In this document: piece after piece, positions 35,812 through 48,548 of the stretch
Position numbering within the stretch: the first letter of the stretch is position 1
Layout: every line of letters starts with the position of its first letter
Source of the DNA: Floccularia luteovirens
Lineage: Eukaryota > Basidiomycota > Agaricomycetes > Agaricales > Squamanitaceae
NCBI GenBank assembly: GCA_009739215.1
Contig: VSJF01000001.1
Location: 2,852,001 to 2,916,000 of the forward strand
Direction: 5' to 3'
DNA: 64,000 nucleotides
Program-made: the position numbers and the translations under genes
Notes under the pieces: model-generated
What the model was told of the DNA's origin: nothing
The model's database searches: none
Seen by the model: the letters and a program-made list of their open reading frames with translations, nothing else

Positions 35812-38800
35812 ATGGACCATCACGGCGAGCGGCGTCCACCTCGCGCTGCACGACCAAGCCAGCAAAATCGACAAGCACAGTCAAGATCTCCTGCTCCTCC
35901 TTACCCAGACCAGGCCACCCCACCGACAAGGCCAGATATCCACGTCACTCAGGATGGCTCCCGAGGATATGTATCATTTCAAAATACGGAGCGTGGTGAC
36001 CGTCGTGGACCGTTAGATCCCCAGCGGCAACGCAACCTACCTTCTGCATACCAACCACAACTCTCTGGCGCCGATGATCTAGAAGGGCATGACCCTTCCA
36101 GAGTGGGTAGGAAGAAGAGTCTGGTAAGACCTGACCGGGAAAAAATCGATCCCGGTCATCGACAGTGGCATTATCGAAGCCATGTTGCACAACTAGAAGA
36201 AGAGGGTAATGGTCGCATGGGCGTTATGGCATCTTGTACGAAAGTTCCTTTCTGGGTGTTGTTATTGAGAAAATAATTTTAAACATCTTAGCGACCGGCA
36301 ACTATCCTCAACGAGATGCACTACGCAGGGGTCGTTCTCTTCTTGGTCGAGAAGAAGATGTACATGAATCAGGACTCTCATTATTCAAGCGTGGGCCTAC
36401 TCTTCGCCGCAAACGCCCTCAATCTGCCTCCTCCGTGCCCATACTTCCTGATCCCGCCAAGAAACGTCGAAGATGCTATAATGGGCCCGGGCCTAGTGGC
36501 CCTTGGATGATATATTGTATGATTCTTACGTGTTGGATTCCGTCCTTTCTATTGCGTTCTTGCGGTGGGTGGCTCTTGAATTTCAATTAAGCTCGTCCAA
36601 CTTAATCAATCTCAATTTTTAAAGGCATTCGCAGCCCGGAACAACAACGAGCATGGCGCGAAAAAATGGGTCTGGTCGGAATTATTCTAATTCTAATGGC
36701 TGGTGTAGGTTTCCTCACGTTCGGCTTTACGGAAGCCGTGTGTGGGAAACCACCCAATAGATTTCATGGAGGCGCAATCGGAGAACAATTTATTGGGAAC
36801 AGCTCCGTGGTCATTCATGGACAAGACTATGACTTTAGTAAATTCAAGCATCCCAAAGCAGGGTCGACATTCAACGGCACATCCAACCCGTTACTTACAG
36901 GGGGATGGAATCTTGGTGGTAACGATGCATCATTTCTTTTCCAAAAGACCAACCAGAACTGTTTTGGACTCATAACCAAAGCTTCGAGCTCGAGTATCGC
37001 TGGCAACAACGGATTTCTCGATTGGTACTTTCCCTGCAATATTTTCAGTCAGTATGGAAATACGGGACCCAACATGACCAATTACGAAACATCAGCAACT
37101 TGTCACACAAGCACAAATGCACGCTCGCTTTTGAATCAGATGCGCCCACAAGGCCAGGTTTACTTCACTTGGGAGGATGTCTCCAACCCTGTGCGCAATC
37201 TAGCAGTTTACGAGTCGTGAGTAGCATCTTGCTTTACCATTGGACGTTTAACTAACTGATTATTGTGATAGCTCCGTCCTCGACTTGGGCCTCTTGAACT
37301 GGTTGAACAAAGCTCAAGTAAATTATCCGGCGTTATTCGACGAAATGAAGACAGCCAATGGAACTTATAACAACAAGGATCTTACCATGCTTTTCCATCG
37401 CACGAACCAGAAAAATCTTGGGCACTGTTTGCAAGATCTCGTTACTGTTGGCTTTATAGATACAAACAGCATTGGTTGCGTCGCTTCTGAAGTTGTACTC
37501 TATCTTTCACTCGTCTTCATCATTGGTGTAGTCGCAATTCGTTTCGTGATGGCTGTCATGTTCCAATGGTTCTTCTCGTGGAAACTCGGTAACTTCCCTC
37601 GCGAAACATATGAACAACGCATGCAACGATCTGCCGAAATCGAAAACTGGACGAACGATATCTACCGCGCGGCACCCGGCGAGTATCGCCCTAATGTCGG
37701 TAAAAATGGATTGAGACAAGGCAACAATAAACGCAAAACTTTCTTACCCAGTCACTCGAGATTCACACCTTCCGAAAATCTACTGAAGGGAGCTGGAGGA
37801 AACAGGCCTAATACTTCATATGGCCCACTTGACTCATCTTCGACCATGAACTGGAAGCGCTCAACACTGTACTCGTCTGGTAAAGGTGGTAAAGGGACAC
37901 CTCCCGATTCACCGAGTTACCGTCAGTCGAGGAGCACCATGTCTCTTCCTGAAGGTGCTTCACGTGGTGCTTTTGCAGAAAGCATGTGTCCTTTCCCTTT
38001 GAACAACGTGGTACCCCAGCCAGCACTCGATTATGAACCTTTCAATTTCCCGCTGGCTCATACAATTTGTTTGGTCACTGCTTATTCTGAATCGGTAGAA
38101 GGTTTACGTACGACACTGGACTCTCTTGCAACGACAGATTATCCGAACAGCCACAAACTTATTCTTGTCATTGCTGATGGAATGGTCAAAGGAGATGGCA
38201 ACGATATGACTACCCCAGAAATCTGTCTCACGATGATGAAAGAATTCGTGATTGCACCTCAGGACGTAGAACCTCATTCCTATGTCGCAATTGCCGACGG
38301 ACACAAACGACATAATATGGCTAAGGTTTATGCCGGCTTCTACGATTACGACGACGCCACCACAGAACGTTCAAAACAACAGCGTGTTCCAATAGTTCTC
38401 GTTGCAAAATGCGGAAATCCTCTCGAGGCTACCGATGCCAAACCGGGTAATCGTGGTAAACGTGACAGTCAGATTGTACTCATGGCATTTTTGCAAAAGG
38501 TTATGTTCGATGAAAGGATGACGACTTTCGAGTATGAGTTTTTCAATTCAATATGGAGAGTAACTGGAGTTAGTCCGGATCGATATGAGCTCGTTCTTTG
38601 TGTGGATGCGGATACCAAGGTTTTCCCAGACTCTTTGACTAGGATGGTCAGCTGTATGGTCCACGATGAAGAAATCATGGGACTTTGCGGTGAAACTAAG
38701 ATTGCCAATAAAGCAGAGACTTTCGTGACCATGATGCAAGGTGGGCATTCAAATAGTTTTCTTGATTATTTCTTATTGATGATACATTGTCAGTTTTCGA

Positions 38801-40445
38801 GTACTACATCTCTCATCATATGACAAAGGCGTTTGAATCTATGTTTGGGGGTGTTACTTGTTTACCTGGATGTTTCAGCATGTACCGAATCAAGGCTCCC
38901 AAAGGTGATAGTGGATATTGGGTACCAATTCTTGCCAATCCTGATATCGTCGAACATTATTCTGAGAACGTTGTCGACACGCTCCACAAGAAGAACCTTC
39001 TTTTGCTAGGAGAGGATCGGTATCTTACGACCCTTATGCTCAAGACTTTCCCAAAACGCAAAAATATGTTCTGTCCCCAAGCTGTTTGCAAGACCGTTGT
39101 ACCAGATACTTTCCGCGTGCTCCTTTCTCAACGTCGTCGTTGGATTAATTCAACTATTCATAACCTTGCAGAATTGCTCCTTGTCCGAGATCTTTGTGGA
39201 ACATTCTGTTTCTCTATGCAATTTGTTGTAGGAATGGAATTGGCTGGAACCCTCGTCCTTCCTGCCGCTATTGCATTCACATTATATCTCATCATTTCAT
39301 CCATTGTACCCGGAGGACCAAATACCACTATTCCCCTAATTCTTTTGGCCATCGTCCTCGGTCTTCCTGGTCTGCTGATTGTCGTGACGTCACGAAAAAT
39401 CGCGTATATCGGGTGGATGCTCATATATCTCTTGTCCCTCCCAATTTGGAACGGTATCTTACCCGCTTACGCCTTTTGGCACTTTGACGACTTCTCGTGG
39501 GGTCAAACGAGGAAAGTCGCTGGTGATAAAGGGGGTGATCATGGTGACAAAGATGGAGAGTTCGATTCTTCTCATATCGTTATGAAGCGTTGGGCCGAAT
39601 TTGAGCGTGATCGACGCTGGAAGAGTGGAAGCCAATCTAGGGATTCGACTTATTATGAAAAGAAGTAAGCTTCTTTTTTTGAGCTTTTAGTAACATCTTT
39701 AACAGGAATGTACAGGACTGAAAGCAATCGGTATTCCATGGCTTCGAATTCGGATGCCACGCATACTCCCCCTGGATTTGACGGCAGCACTGTAGAATCT
39801 ACAACGTACAACGCCCAACCCCGACCAAGGCATGATAGCAACGCCCTATTGATGTTACCAGCTCCACTAGCGGTCAACAGACCAATGATGTCGTCCTCAT
39901 CAACGGTTGCTATGTCCCGGACAAGCGAAGACAACTACACTTCCGACGCCGCTTCTGGATCGAACCAACGTTTGATAAGCTCCCAATCTGATCAATATAC
40001 AGAATCAAATGAATCATCTCAGTCTCATGGCCATGGACAAAGAAACTTCCCCCCTGTATCTCCATATGAAGCAGCTGTTCCCCGAGTATATGGTGCAAAT
40101 TCTAGGAGAGCTCCCAGCCCTCAACCATATACTCACCCTTCTGACCCTCATAATCCTTTCCGGTCTTTGACGACGTCACCAACGAACTACGAAGACATGC
40201 AGCCAGTCTATAGTCCAGAGACTGACGAGGGGCATGGTGGTAGAGGAGGGCGTGGCGTGCGCCTTACGGATAGCGGGCCTGTCCCCGGACCTGAAGGTGT
40301 CCGTAGGGTCTCAAGGCAAACGACAAGACGTCCAACATCACAAGCCCCACCACAGCCAAATCGCTATTCACGTAGTTCGACGGTCTTCAGTCTCCCGCCG
40401 GGTGCAGCTCCCCCTCAACCCAACCATGGTCATAATTCAGGTTAA
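35812..40445 (+). CDS. Chitin synthase, class IV (division 2, Chs3-like)
   Basis: Membrane glycosyltransferase family 2 enzyme polymerising GlcNAc from UDP-GlcNAc into cell-wall chitin. Six exons (35812-36235, 36292-36564, 36625-37216, 37272-38740, 38794-39664, 39716-40445) give 1452 residues. A disordered N-terminus ([20 protein letters not shown]) leads to membrane spans ([40 protein letters not shown]), an extracytosolic domain, a third span ([20 protein letters not shown]), and the catalytic core: [28 protein letters not shown] and the product-site motif QRRRW. Several C-terminal spans follow, then about 240 residues of Ser/Pro-rich tail coded by exon 6. Exon 6 is reached by splicing at AA/GTAAGC to ACAG/GACTG, which removes the stop at 39666. 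Confidence 0.96.
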
Positions 40446-40863
40446 CAATGGATACTTTATCTAATTTACATATGGACTCGCTCTTTAACGACGTTCTCGG
40501 CGTCTCTTTCTGTTTCCCCTTTCAAGTTTTGTTGGACAATGTCTCTACATTTGACTTTTACATAATTTTTATATTCCTGGAGAGCCGAACCATGAGATCT
40601 TTACCTACAAATATGCTACTTTTCTAGTGGACAAAGATATTTTTCTTCGCAAAGACAAGTAGTACACTATAACCATATTTATGTAATTTACCGCAGCAAT
40701 TGCTGAAGAGGTGAAAGCAGTAAGTACACAATTGACATTGACTGTACATAGAAAATCAATCCAATTGGCAGTCCTTTTGTTTGTTCGAACCAATCAAGAA
40801 GCAAAACACTATTAACACGTTTTTATAAACAGGGACTCCTCCACCTTCTATACTCTCAACACT
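40446..40863. other. Intergenic: chitin synthase 3' flank and Whi2-like promoter
   Basis: Compact 418-bp gap between two genes on the same strand. No other feature seen. Confidence 0.5.
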
Positions 40864-42083
40864 ATGGCTACTCTAAACATCTCCTCTTCGCCAATTACCC
40901 AGGTGTCACAGGTCCAAGTACCAACACATACAAATCTCCAGCCGCAGCTGTTGACAAGGTTGTTCTTGGACCTCCGTGGAAGGCGGTTTGAGGTGGACCG
41001 TGAAACAATTATGAACTTACCGGAATCGGTTCTCTTGTGTCTCTTTCCCAATGGGTTAGTGTTAAGCCGACAAAGTGTAGCGCTGTCAGATGGTGGTGAA
41101 AATGAAGAGGATGAAGAAGTGTATGGTGTCGATGTATGTTCTAACTGTTTTAATGTGCTGGGAGTGTCGTGGCTTATACCTTTTTTGTTTGACTGGGTAG
41201 TTTGACCCAGACTGTTTCCAATACGTTCTTACCTTCTTTCGTAACGCTTCAGAAAGCTTTTATGGAAATGGCAGTAACCCTGGGCTGTTCAGTGCACAGC
41301 AGCACCTGCTTGATTCACCTTCAACTGAATTCAATCCAGCAACGTCACAGAATCCACTCTTAACCAAGCAAGCTATTATTGTGCTCAGGGAAGAGCTCGA
41401 GTATTTTTCTATTCCACCCAAGGATGGCAAGGCGGCTACCGACCAAAATGGAATTGCAAATGAGCAGCTGATTGATATTAAACGAAGATCCGGGGATTAT
41501 CTTATGGGAAAGAAAAATATATTTACAGCCCTTCAAAGAAATGTTAACAAAGAAAATAATGTTGCTGAACAGCATTTGATTGATATGCTTTGCATGAGGT
41601 GTGTTTCCCTATCACATTGTTTTTATTGTTTCGCTAGTAATCCTCGACTAACTTATTGTTTTCACAAGTGGATTTGACCGTGAAGATGAATGGGGTTTCC
41701 GAGCCCTTGAACCATCACGTTGCTGTATCTCTTCCATAGCACTCGTGTTGTTGAAGACCGGAATCCTACATCATCCAGAAGGAGATAAACCTGTCGAAAT
41801 TGATTTCGCACAGATGGCAACAGCACAAAAATTGCTTTTGTTCTGGAGAAAACCCGCTGTCAGTCAATTTTACAAATTATTAAATTCTATTGCTTAAATT
41901 ATATTGTTAGCGTAAATGCTGGTGGGACGGTGCGGACATTGACCTCCCGGCATCCTCCACCGAGCCGGCTTTGACAGTCAAGTTATGGGCACGTCGGGTG
42001 TGGACGCTAGAACTTAGTCTGGTAAGCTTTGACGCTTGAGCGCTTCGTTAGAAGATCTCCTGATAGTCCTTTTTTAGGTCTAA
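40864..42083 (+). CDS. Whi2-like protein (BTB/POZ, KCTD-type)
   Basis: Whi2 proteins act with phosphatases in general stress response and in damping TORC1 under amino-acid limitation. Exons 40864-41133, 41201-41598, 41669-41858, 41911-42021 and a 6-nt last exon 42078-42083 (Val-stop) give 324 residues. The BTB/T1-like fold begins FLDLRGRRFEVDRETIMNLP and ESVLLCLFPNGL, continuing after intron 1 with DPDCFQYVLTFFRNA. Later blocks are LLTKQAIIVLREELEYFSIP, DEWGFRALEPSRCCISSIAL and KPARKCWWDGADIDLP, ending WARRVWTLELSLV. All junctions are canonical. Cytosolic, no targeting signal. Confidence 0.88.
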
Positions 42084-42841
42084 CTACCACCCTTCATAAA
42101 CCTTCTTTGGAATTTTCAAGTACATACCTTTGGAAAAGGATACCCCCGCTATCATTAAATCTTTGACAAACGTTCTAAAACACTGATAACCCCTTAAGCT
42201 TAACGGGTGATTGTTCGGTTGTATGTACCACATTGCAACACGTTGGTGTATCAGGCTGTTTGTCTTTGCCAATCGAGTACTTGATCATGGCAGGACTTAA
42301 CGGGTCTTTTATATGGGTGGTTTACTTGATTTATCATCTCGGTATTATTTTCCTCCGACAGCCGACATACCTTGTGTTCTTCATCACCCTTTTTCTTTCT
42401 TCATTATGTCTTGTATGGAACTACGTTGTTGCTATTTTCTACTACTAGCACTAGAAGCAAGCGGTGTATAGTCATATATGCCGTACTTGAACCACAAAAT
42501 ACAACGACAACAGCAAATAAAACAGGTTTTGCCTCGTTGCGATCTGTTTTAGGACTTGTGTCCGTTGAGTGCTTGAATCGGACCTGTTTTTACTCCGCGA
42601 GAATTATTGCTATAATCGTGACCCTTGACGTATCTCTGATCCATACTCCCTTCTCCTCTATTCTGTTTGTGTGGCGCATTTCTCCTTCACCAAACCCTCC
42701 TACTCACAAGTATTTCACAAGTTGCACCTCCATTTAATTCACGTCGCCTTGAGGACTCCGCGAGGCCTCTGCTCTGTTAATATTAATCCCTAGTCTTAGT
42801 TACATCCCTTATATCTAGTCCGTTACCCCACCCGTATCCTT
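42084..42841. other. Intergenic upstream of the 42842 gene
   Basis: No gene seen. Two overlapping open frames (42233-42448, 42372-42737) have no motif. The last 100 bp are CT-rich, consistent with a promoter/leader. Confidence 0.5.
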
Positions 42842-45286
42842 ATGACTTCCTCCAAACCGCCATCCTATGTATCAAATGCCAACTCTCAGGAAGACAAGCA
42901 TAAACAAGTAGGATTACAACCACCTGACACGGATGACGGCGACAAACTCTCTACGAAGAGTATATCATCTCAGGGATCACGCGGTGATCCTGCTTTAGAT
43001 GCTCTCGTCTCCGTCGCAGGCGAAAGGGTTCGCCACGCAAAATGTGCTCCCGAATTTCTGGAGGAAGTGGCAAAACGTGGTGTCCTGGATATCCTTAGGA
43101 AAGAGAAGAAGTTGAGTGCGTTCAAGATCATTGCTGGTGTTGAAGCATTGTCCTACTTCAAGAAATTCCTTGGGTAAGTGGCTACGAACCTATAAGAAAT
43201 ATCTCCCGGTACCACTCCCTCACCCTTCTCTTTAGTGAAAAAGATGTCATGGAAGAGAAGGAAAAAAATGAGGACAGCAGGGAGAAACACGAGGACCCAC
43301 CGTCACCCATAGTCTTTGCTGTCACTGCATGGGATGCTGGGAGGAAATGTGTTGACTATTACATGACATGGCGAGGGAAAATTGTAAGTTAACCTTCTAC
43401 ATTTCATATAACTGTCTAGTTGACAACTTGACCAGAAACCCCGTCATCTCAAAGGCAAGTCTCCCCACAATGCTGCTGTCACAGAATATTATATCTTGTT
43501 CCCATTTAACAGGACTGGATCGTAGAGTAAGCCTGCTAGATTCTGAGTTCCGTCGCGTGGCAAGAAGCATCGATAAGGAGTTTAAGCGATACTCGTATGT
43601 TATTTCATTCATTTCCTACTACTTACTATTTCTGAATCATTAAAGCAGGAGAGCGAGCTCTAGGGTACTGAGCATCATCCCTTCCCCACAAGAAACTGTT
43701 AAAGATGAGAAAGGGGAGGCCTCACCGGAAAAGAAGGAAAAGCCAAACATTGAAATCAAAATCACTCCAGCTGAGCCGCCATCCGATGCGATACTGGACC
43801 GCCCAGTGTAAGCTGCAACTATAATTCCCCCTGAAATGAGCTTATCTTTCGTTCAAAGGTCTGCGACTTCCAGTGTGATATCTCTTCCATTCCTCAACAT
43901 GATGAGGAACGTGCCGCTCGGGAACCGAAGTAAGCTGATCAAAAATGTCTCCGTTCCCACTTGTTTTACTAACACGCTGCTTTTCAGTGGTTCTCAGGGT
44001 GACTAACCCGGATGCAGAATCAATGTAAGTGTATTATAACACAGTACTTCTCGCAAGTGTGATATTGACATTCCTCACCCTTAGCTCGTCAGACTCTGGT
44101 ATGTATAATGTGCAATGTACAACACACAAAGCATTGCCTAAACGCAAGACATGCAGAGACTGTAGACGAAAATACACCCGACACACCATCAGCTTCACCC
44201 GAGGCAGTAACTCAATCCACAGCTAAAATAGAAACTTTGGCAGTGGCAAACGAAATACGTAAGTTTTGTGATAACTGTTACGCCACCATCATTGTTGCTA
44301 AGGACCTATGTGCAGCTGATGCAACACCAGTTGATCAAGTTAGACGAGAAAGATTAGAAGTCTCAAAACATCACACGTGAGTATTCTTATCTCTTGGGAA
44401 ACATTGGACAGCTGATGAGGTGTTGCATAACCATAGTTCTAGACATTCGCTCAGAAAGTCTTCTGAAAGTATTAAGTCCGCGAAAGACCGACATAGTCGA
44501 TCTTCAAGGACCAGTAAGTCTCATACCCGCGAACGTGAAAAGACCAGTAGAGAATCTCCACACCGACGACATGCAAGTTCGCCAGAGGATGAGAAACCTA
44601 ACAAAAATGATTCCCCTACAACCAAACGTGATAAGAGCTCAAGCAGGAAATCAGACCATGATGATCATTCATCAGAGTTTCTGATAGTCTTATTGGATGA
44701 TCTCGACAAAGATGGCCTTTCGTGGCACGGGTATGCCTCATTGCTTTCATATACCATTTACGGTGCTAATTATATACATAGACTTGGTCGCCAGGTATCT
44801 GCAAAAAATCCTACTCGAGCTCCATCTACTCAGCGACATTCGCCGTGGAGCGGCCCTCTGGCTCGTGCTGATGGAATTAGCTATCGGTACCCACCAGCAC
44901 GTCCCCAATCTATTGATTCAGATTCGTCTTCTTCAGAAGATGAAGGTGGGTGGAAAGACTCGCCCGTGGTCCCTCCCGCAGTCCCTTTGAAACCCTTGAT
45001 GGAAGCAATGGGATACATTCGGCCAGAGTCTTCATACTACCATTCCTCTCCCGTCATACCCGGTAGTATTCAATATCAACTTTCTGTTGGTAGCCCTCAG
45101 GCCCCGGCTTCCGCAGGTTATACAAGCCCTTATATCTACTCCAGTCCCCATCTCTCTCCTTCTCCATACGTTCCTGCGTGGCTCCATACAGAGAAGACAA
45201 TGTCCAGTCCCCTCTCCAGGCCTGTTTCACATGTGTATAGTCCGTTGACTTATTCCAGTCCATATACGACTACTGCACCGTTTTGA
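42842..45286 (+). CDS. Hypothetical Ser/Pro/Arg-rich protein
   Basis: Function not recognised. The N-terminal part may fold (ALDALVSVAGERVRHAKCAP, LRKEKKLSAFKIIAGVEALS, VFAVTAWDAGRKCVDYYMTW). After KPRHLKG comes a GC-AG intron (43455-43512, donor AAAG/GCAAGT) that joins to LDRRVSLLDSEFRRVARSID; using the open frame through it would hit a stop. Further short introns (near 43600, 43810, 43930, 44020, 44100, 44260, 44380) link Glu/Lys-rich segments to an SR-like block (SSRTSKSHTREREKTSRESP). A 54-nt in-frame intron at about 44730-44782 is optional. The C-terminus is Tyr/Ser/Pro-rich (PYIYSSPHLSPSPYVPAWLH), reminiscent of low-complexity tails on cortical or RNA-associated proteins. Confidence 0.7.
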
Positions 45287-46843
45287 TCAGCTTTAGCACT
45301 TACACATGGCCAATCTTTCGTTGATCGTTGTGGTCGTGGACATATAAACCCACAATATAAAAGTATACCCGACAATTGTCTGTAGCATTTAGGTATCATT
45401 GCTTTCGTTTCTTGCTGGTTCTATGGATAATTTATTCATTTTACTATCTTTGCTGCTTCACCATATTCGCTATACTACTGCGATCCAAATGTTTACCACG
45501 TTTATTTCTTCACCTCACCGTTGTTGTTGTTGTTGTTTTACTACTCACAATTAATTATAAATACGATTCTTGTAAATTTATCATACAATCAATAACATGT
45601 CATGTATAAGCCCGATCTGACCACCGTCCTCCATCTCCCTCTAAAGCTGTCCAATGTTTATTTCAAACGAAGCAACCAAACAACGCGTCGCGGTCACTCA
45701 TATATAAGTATCATCCTCTTTCTCTCAGTGTGATGACGATACTAATAGATAACACTACATATGCTTAAACGGAACTTCGAGAGCAAGGGTTTCACATCTC
45801 ACGTTAGTAGAAACGCAGGAATTCTCTCCATGAAATGCCTTCACCACGATGTGCAGACAATGTGATGAAGATATCGGATCCCACTCCAAATTTTGAAGGC
45901 CACTCATCAACCAGTGATTTACTCTCTTGGCTTCACCTGCAGTGACGTAGAACACCCACATATACTCCAGTTCTTCAACAAGACTTGCTATTATTGTACG
46001 TCTCATCTATCTAACACACTTTTAATATACAAAATCACTGACCAGTACTTCTTCACTCATCTCGGACTTTTCCAACATCAACAAAGCCGTCAGAAGGACA
46101 TGATGCCTAGGGACTAGCCATCGCCGTGGGTTTGCGCAATGCGCACATATGACTAGAACGTTTACATGCCGGAAAGTTCCTCACACACGACACCTGATTT
46201 GATTTGTTGATATCTTGCACTTGACCTGAGCCCTTAGTACTGCCGCCTCAACACATGAATAGCAGCCTTGCGGTCTACACGCTTCAGCAGAACCACCGAT
46301 ATGCGTTCTATTCTAGAACCCTTCTTCGTTTTGAGGACGTGTTCTCTGGCTAAGTTTTTCAATTTACTGGTTCAAGTTTGCAGCAGTGGGTGGACCAGCC
46401 TAAAAGTCAAAAGTTAGCTAGTTGATATCTCATCTTGAATGACGTACTTATTCCAGCTTGTTTCCCCGGATAACTTCAGGCTGTATTCAGAATGCTAAAG
46501 CTCCAAGGCAAACTTGAGGTTGTCAATTAGAGTTGATCAAAACGAGCTCTTATTATCGTGTATGGCTTCTATCAAGATTATCACTCGCCATCTACCTTAA
46601 TCCTGGGACCTCCAGGTAGCAATGAGGTGTTGTCTTGGCATGGGTTGGGTAGTCTACACCTCATGACATCAAGCAAGCTCCTGAGCTTATCTTCATAACC
46701 GGTCCATCTTTGCCACTGAACACAATCGATCATCGATAGGCAAATGTTTTATTTTGTCTAAATGTGCTACATCTGGATTCCCGAGCATTATAAAACTCAG
46801 CGATTCAGACACTCCGAGTACCAACAAAATCCAGCTCTAACCA
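45287..46843. other. Intergenic stretch with one doubtful small open frame
   Basis: Contains a (gtt)n run near 45520-45537. A minus-strand open frame at 45755-46006 (83 codons, with NHWLMSGLQNLEWDPISS) has protein-like composition but no family match or promoter that I can support. TATAAAA at 46789-46795, 49 nt before the next ATG, is a good TATA box for the gene at 46844. Confidence 0.45.
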
Positions 46844-48548
46844 ATGGCTCAGGCCCTAGCTAACACCTCCCTCAATGAACTCATTTACGGAACTGTAAAA
46901 CGACCCAGAAACGTGCAAAAATGGGAAGAGTATGCACGTAGCAATACCCAAAAAATTATCGAACAAGGTTCACCATCCCCTCTCGTCTGGGTTTGTGGTC
47001 TCCTCCGTATGTGTGTTCAGAAAACAAGCCTTTCTAACGACTGCATCATTAGGTATTTGTCAAAGGAAAGGACGTTCCGCCAAACGCAATTATTGCGGGA
47101 GAAGAACGTCGCCACCCTCTTTACATTGCTCGCACTTTCTGGGAGGTATATACCAGCTATTTCTCATCACATCCATTTATTGATTCGCTTGTTTTAAAAG
47201 GGAGGGATATGTGAGTCTCTGCATACAAAATCCAAATTATGCTACTAAACTTGATTCAGGTATTGGAAAAGCCGGACGTCACCTAGAAAAGGGTGCAGTA
47301 TTTGCTTACAATGGCAGAGAGTTCAAGGTGGTTGTAAACGCTACCATTGCTTTGCTAGTCCTGACGCACAATTTTTAAGACCGACATATATGAAGTCCTT
47401 GTGCCAGCTCTACACCCCCTGCGATACTCCTTCTCAGACACAGTTAGCGTAGCATCCATCCCTCGCCTGGCGCGAGACGTACCTAATGCCCACCAAGAAG
47501 GACTCAGGTGCATATTTTTTTTTTCCATATGACGAATTGCAACATTAAAAGTTTTATAGTTCCATCAAAGTGGTTGTTGTAATTGATGATTCTGATTCGG
47601 TATGGCCACCCTTCAGCGATCCAATTGGTAGCTAATAATCCTACGATTCAGATGGCTGGTCGTCTATGGGCAGATACAAGAGATGTAAGTTATCCTCCTA
47701 AAGTACAGTAATGTAGCTAAGTGTTTGTCAGGCCCTTGCAGGTGTTGCAGATGTAAACGCGAGAGATCCTGCAGCGGAGGGAATAGATTTGCATTTCTTG
47801 AATAGCCCGAAATTCGCAACTAACCTGAAGGTGCGTTCTTGTTGTTGAATATGGGTCTATAGTTTCTAAAGATAATTTATAGGATGGATATGAGGTTCGA
47901 AAATTATTTGATCTAGTCCAACCCAATGGTAAGTGTTATCACACTCACATGATTTCACCTCTTTGACGAAAAAAAAATATCCAGGCGCTACCCCAACTGG
48001 TCGCAAGTTGAAGGAAATCTTCGACAAGTACCTACCGCTCGTAGAAGCTAATAGGAACCACTTCCGACCTATTTCTCTCATAGTTATTACCGACTGGAGT
48101 TCCTAGTTTGTCTTTTATTATTCAATGTACCTAACCTTTGCCCTAACGTTCATTTACAGCTGACGAAGCCAGCCGAGATCATCATCAATGCGGCGCGACG
48201 TCTAGATCGTGCTGGTGTCTCTCGTGAAGGCCGGCCATTTGGTATCCAATTTGTGCAAGTTGGTGACGACGAAGAGGCAACAGAAGCATTGAAAGAGCTT
48301 GATGACGACCTCGCAGAACAAAATGATATCAGGGTAAGGTTGCTGATCTTTCTAGTTTCATTAAAAAAATAACACTTTATTATCAGGATATGGTTGATAC
48401 AACCCCGTTTGATCCCAGCTGTCCAGAGTTCAATCAAGAAAGAATGCTGAAGATCTTGCTTGGAGGGGTTTCTCGCGAGTTAGATGTGATGCACAACGAC
48501 ATTTTGAGTGACGGTGGATACTCCGATATCAGATCTTTTACAAATTGA
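46844..48548 (+). CDS. DM9 (DUF3421)-VWA two-domain protein, reading frame damaged near 48095
   Basis: The N-terminal domain resembles DM9/DUF3421 modules, which in animals bind mannose-type glycans: VFVKGKDVPPNAIIAGEERR, HPLYIARTFWE, GKAGRHLEKGAVFAYNGREF, TDIYEVLVP. A VWA domain follows, with metal-site motif DDSDS in IKVVVVIDDSDSMAGRLWAD, then DALAGVADVNARDP, LFDLVQPNGATPTGRKLKEI and FRPISLIVITD. After ITD (48092-48094) the expected G is displaced by one extra base (gac t gga gtt cct), and the frame meets a stop. The downstream exon 48160-48332 continues the VWA domain in another frame (AEIIINAARRLDRAG, FGIQFVQVGDDEEATEALKE), then DMVDTTPFD and the stop at 48548. It may be a recent pseudogene, a sequence error, or rescued by a GTTATT donor at 48083 at the cost of the ITDG motif. 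Confidence 0.7.

Noticed and set aside
45755..46006. 83-codon minus-strand open frame
   Set aside because: Composition is protein-like but there is no recognisable motif, splice partner or promoter; noted only inside the intergenic entry.
12978..48548. A biosynthetic or defence gene cluster
   Set aside because: Neighbouring genes are unrelated housekeeping and signalling functions in mixed orientation; there is no core synthase or shared pathway.
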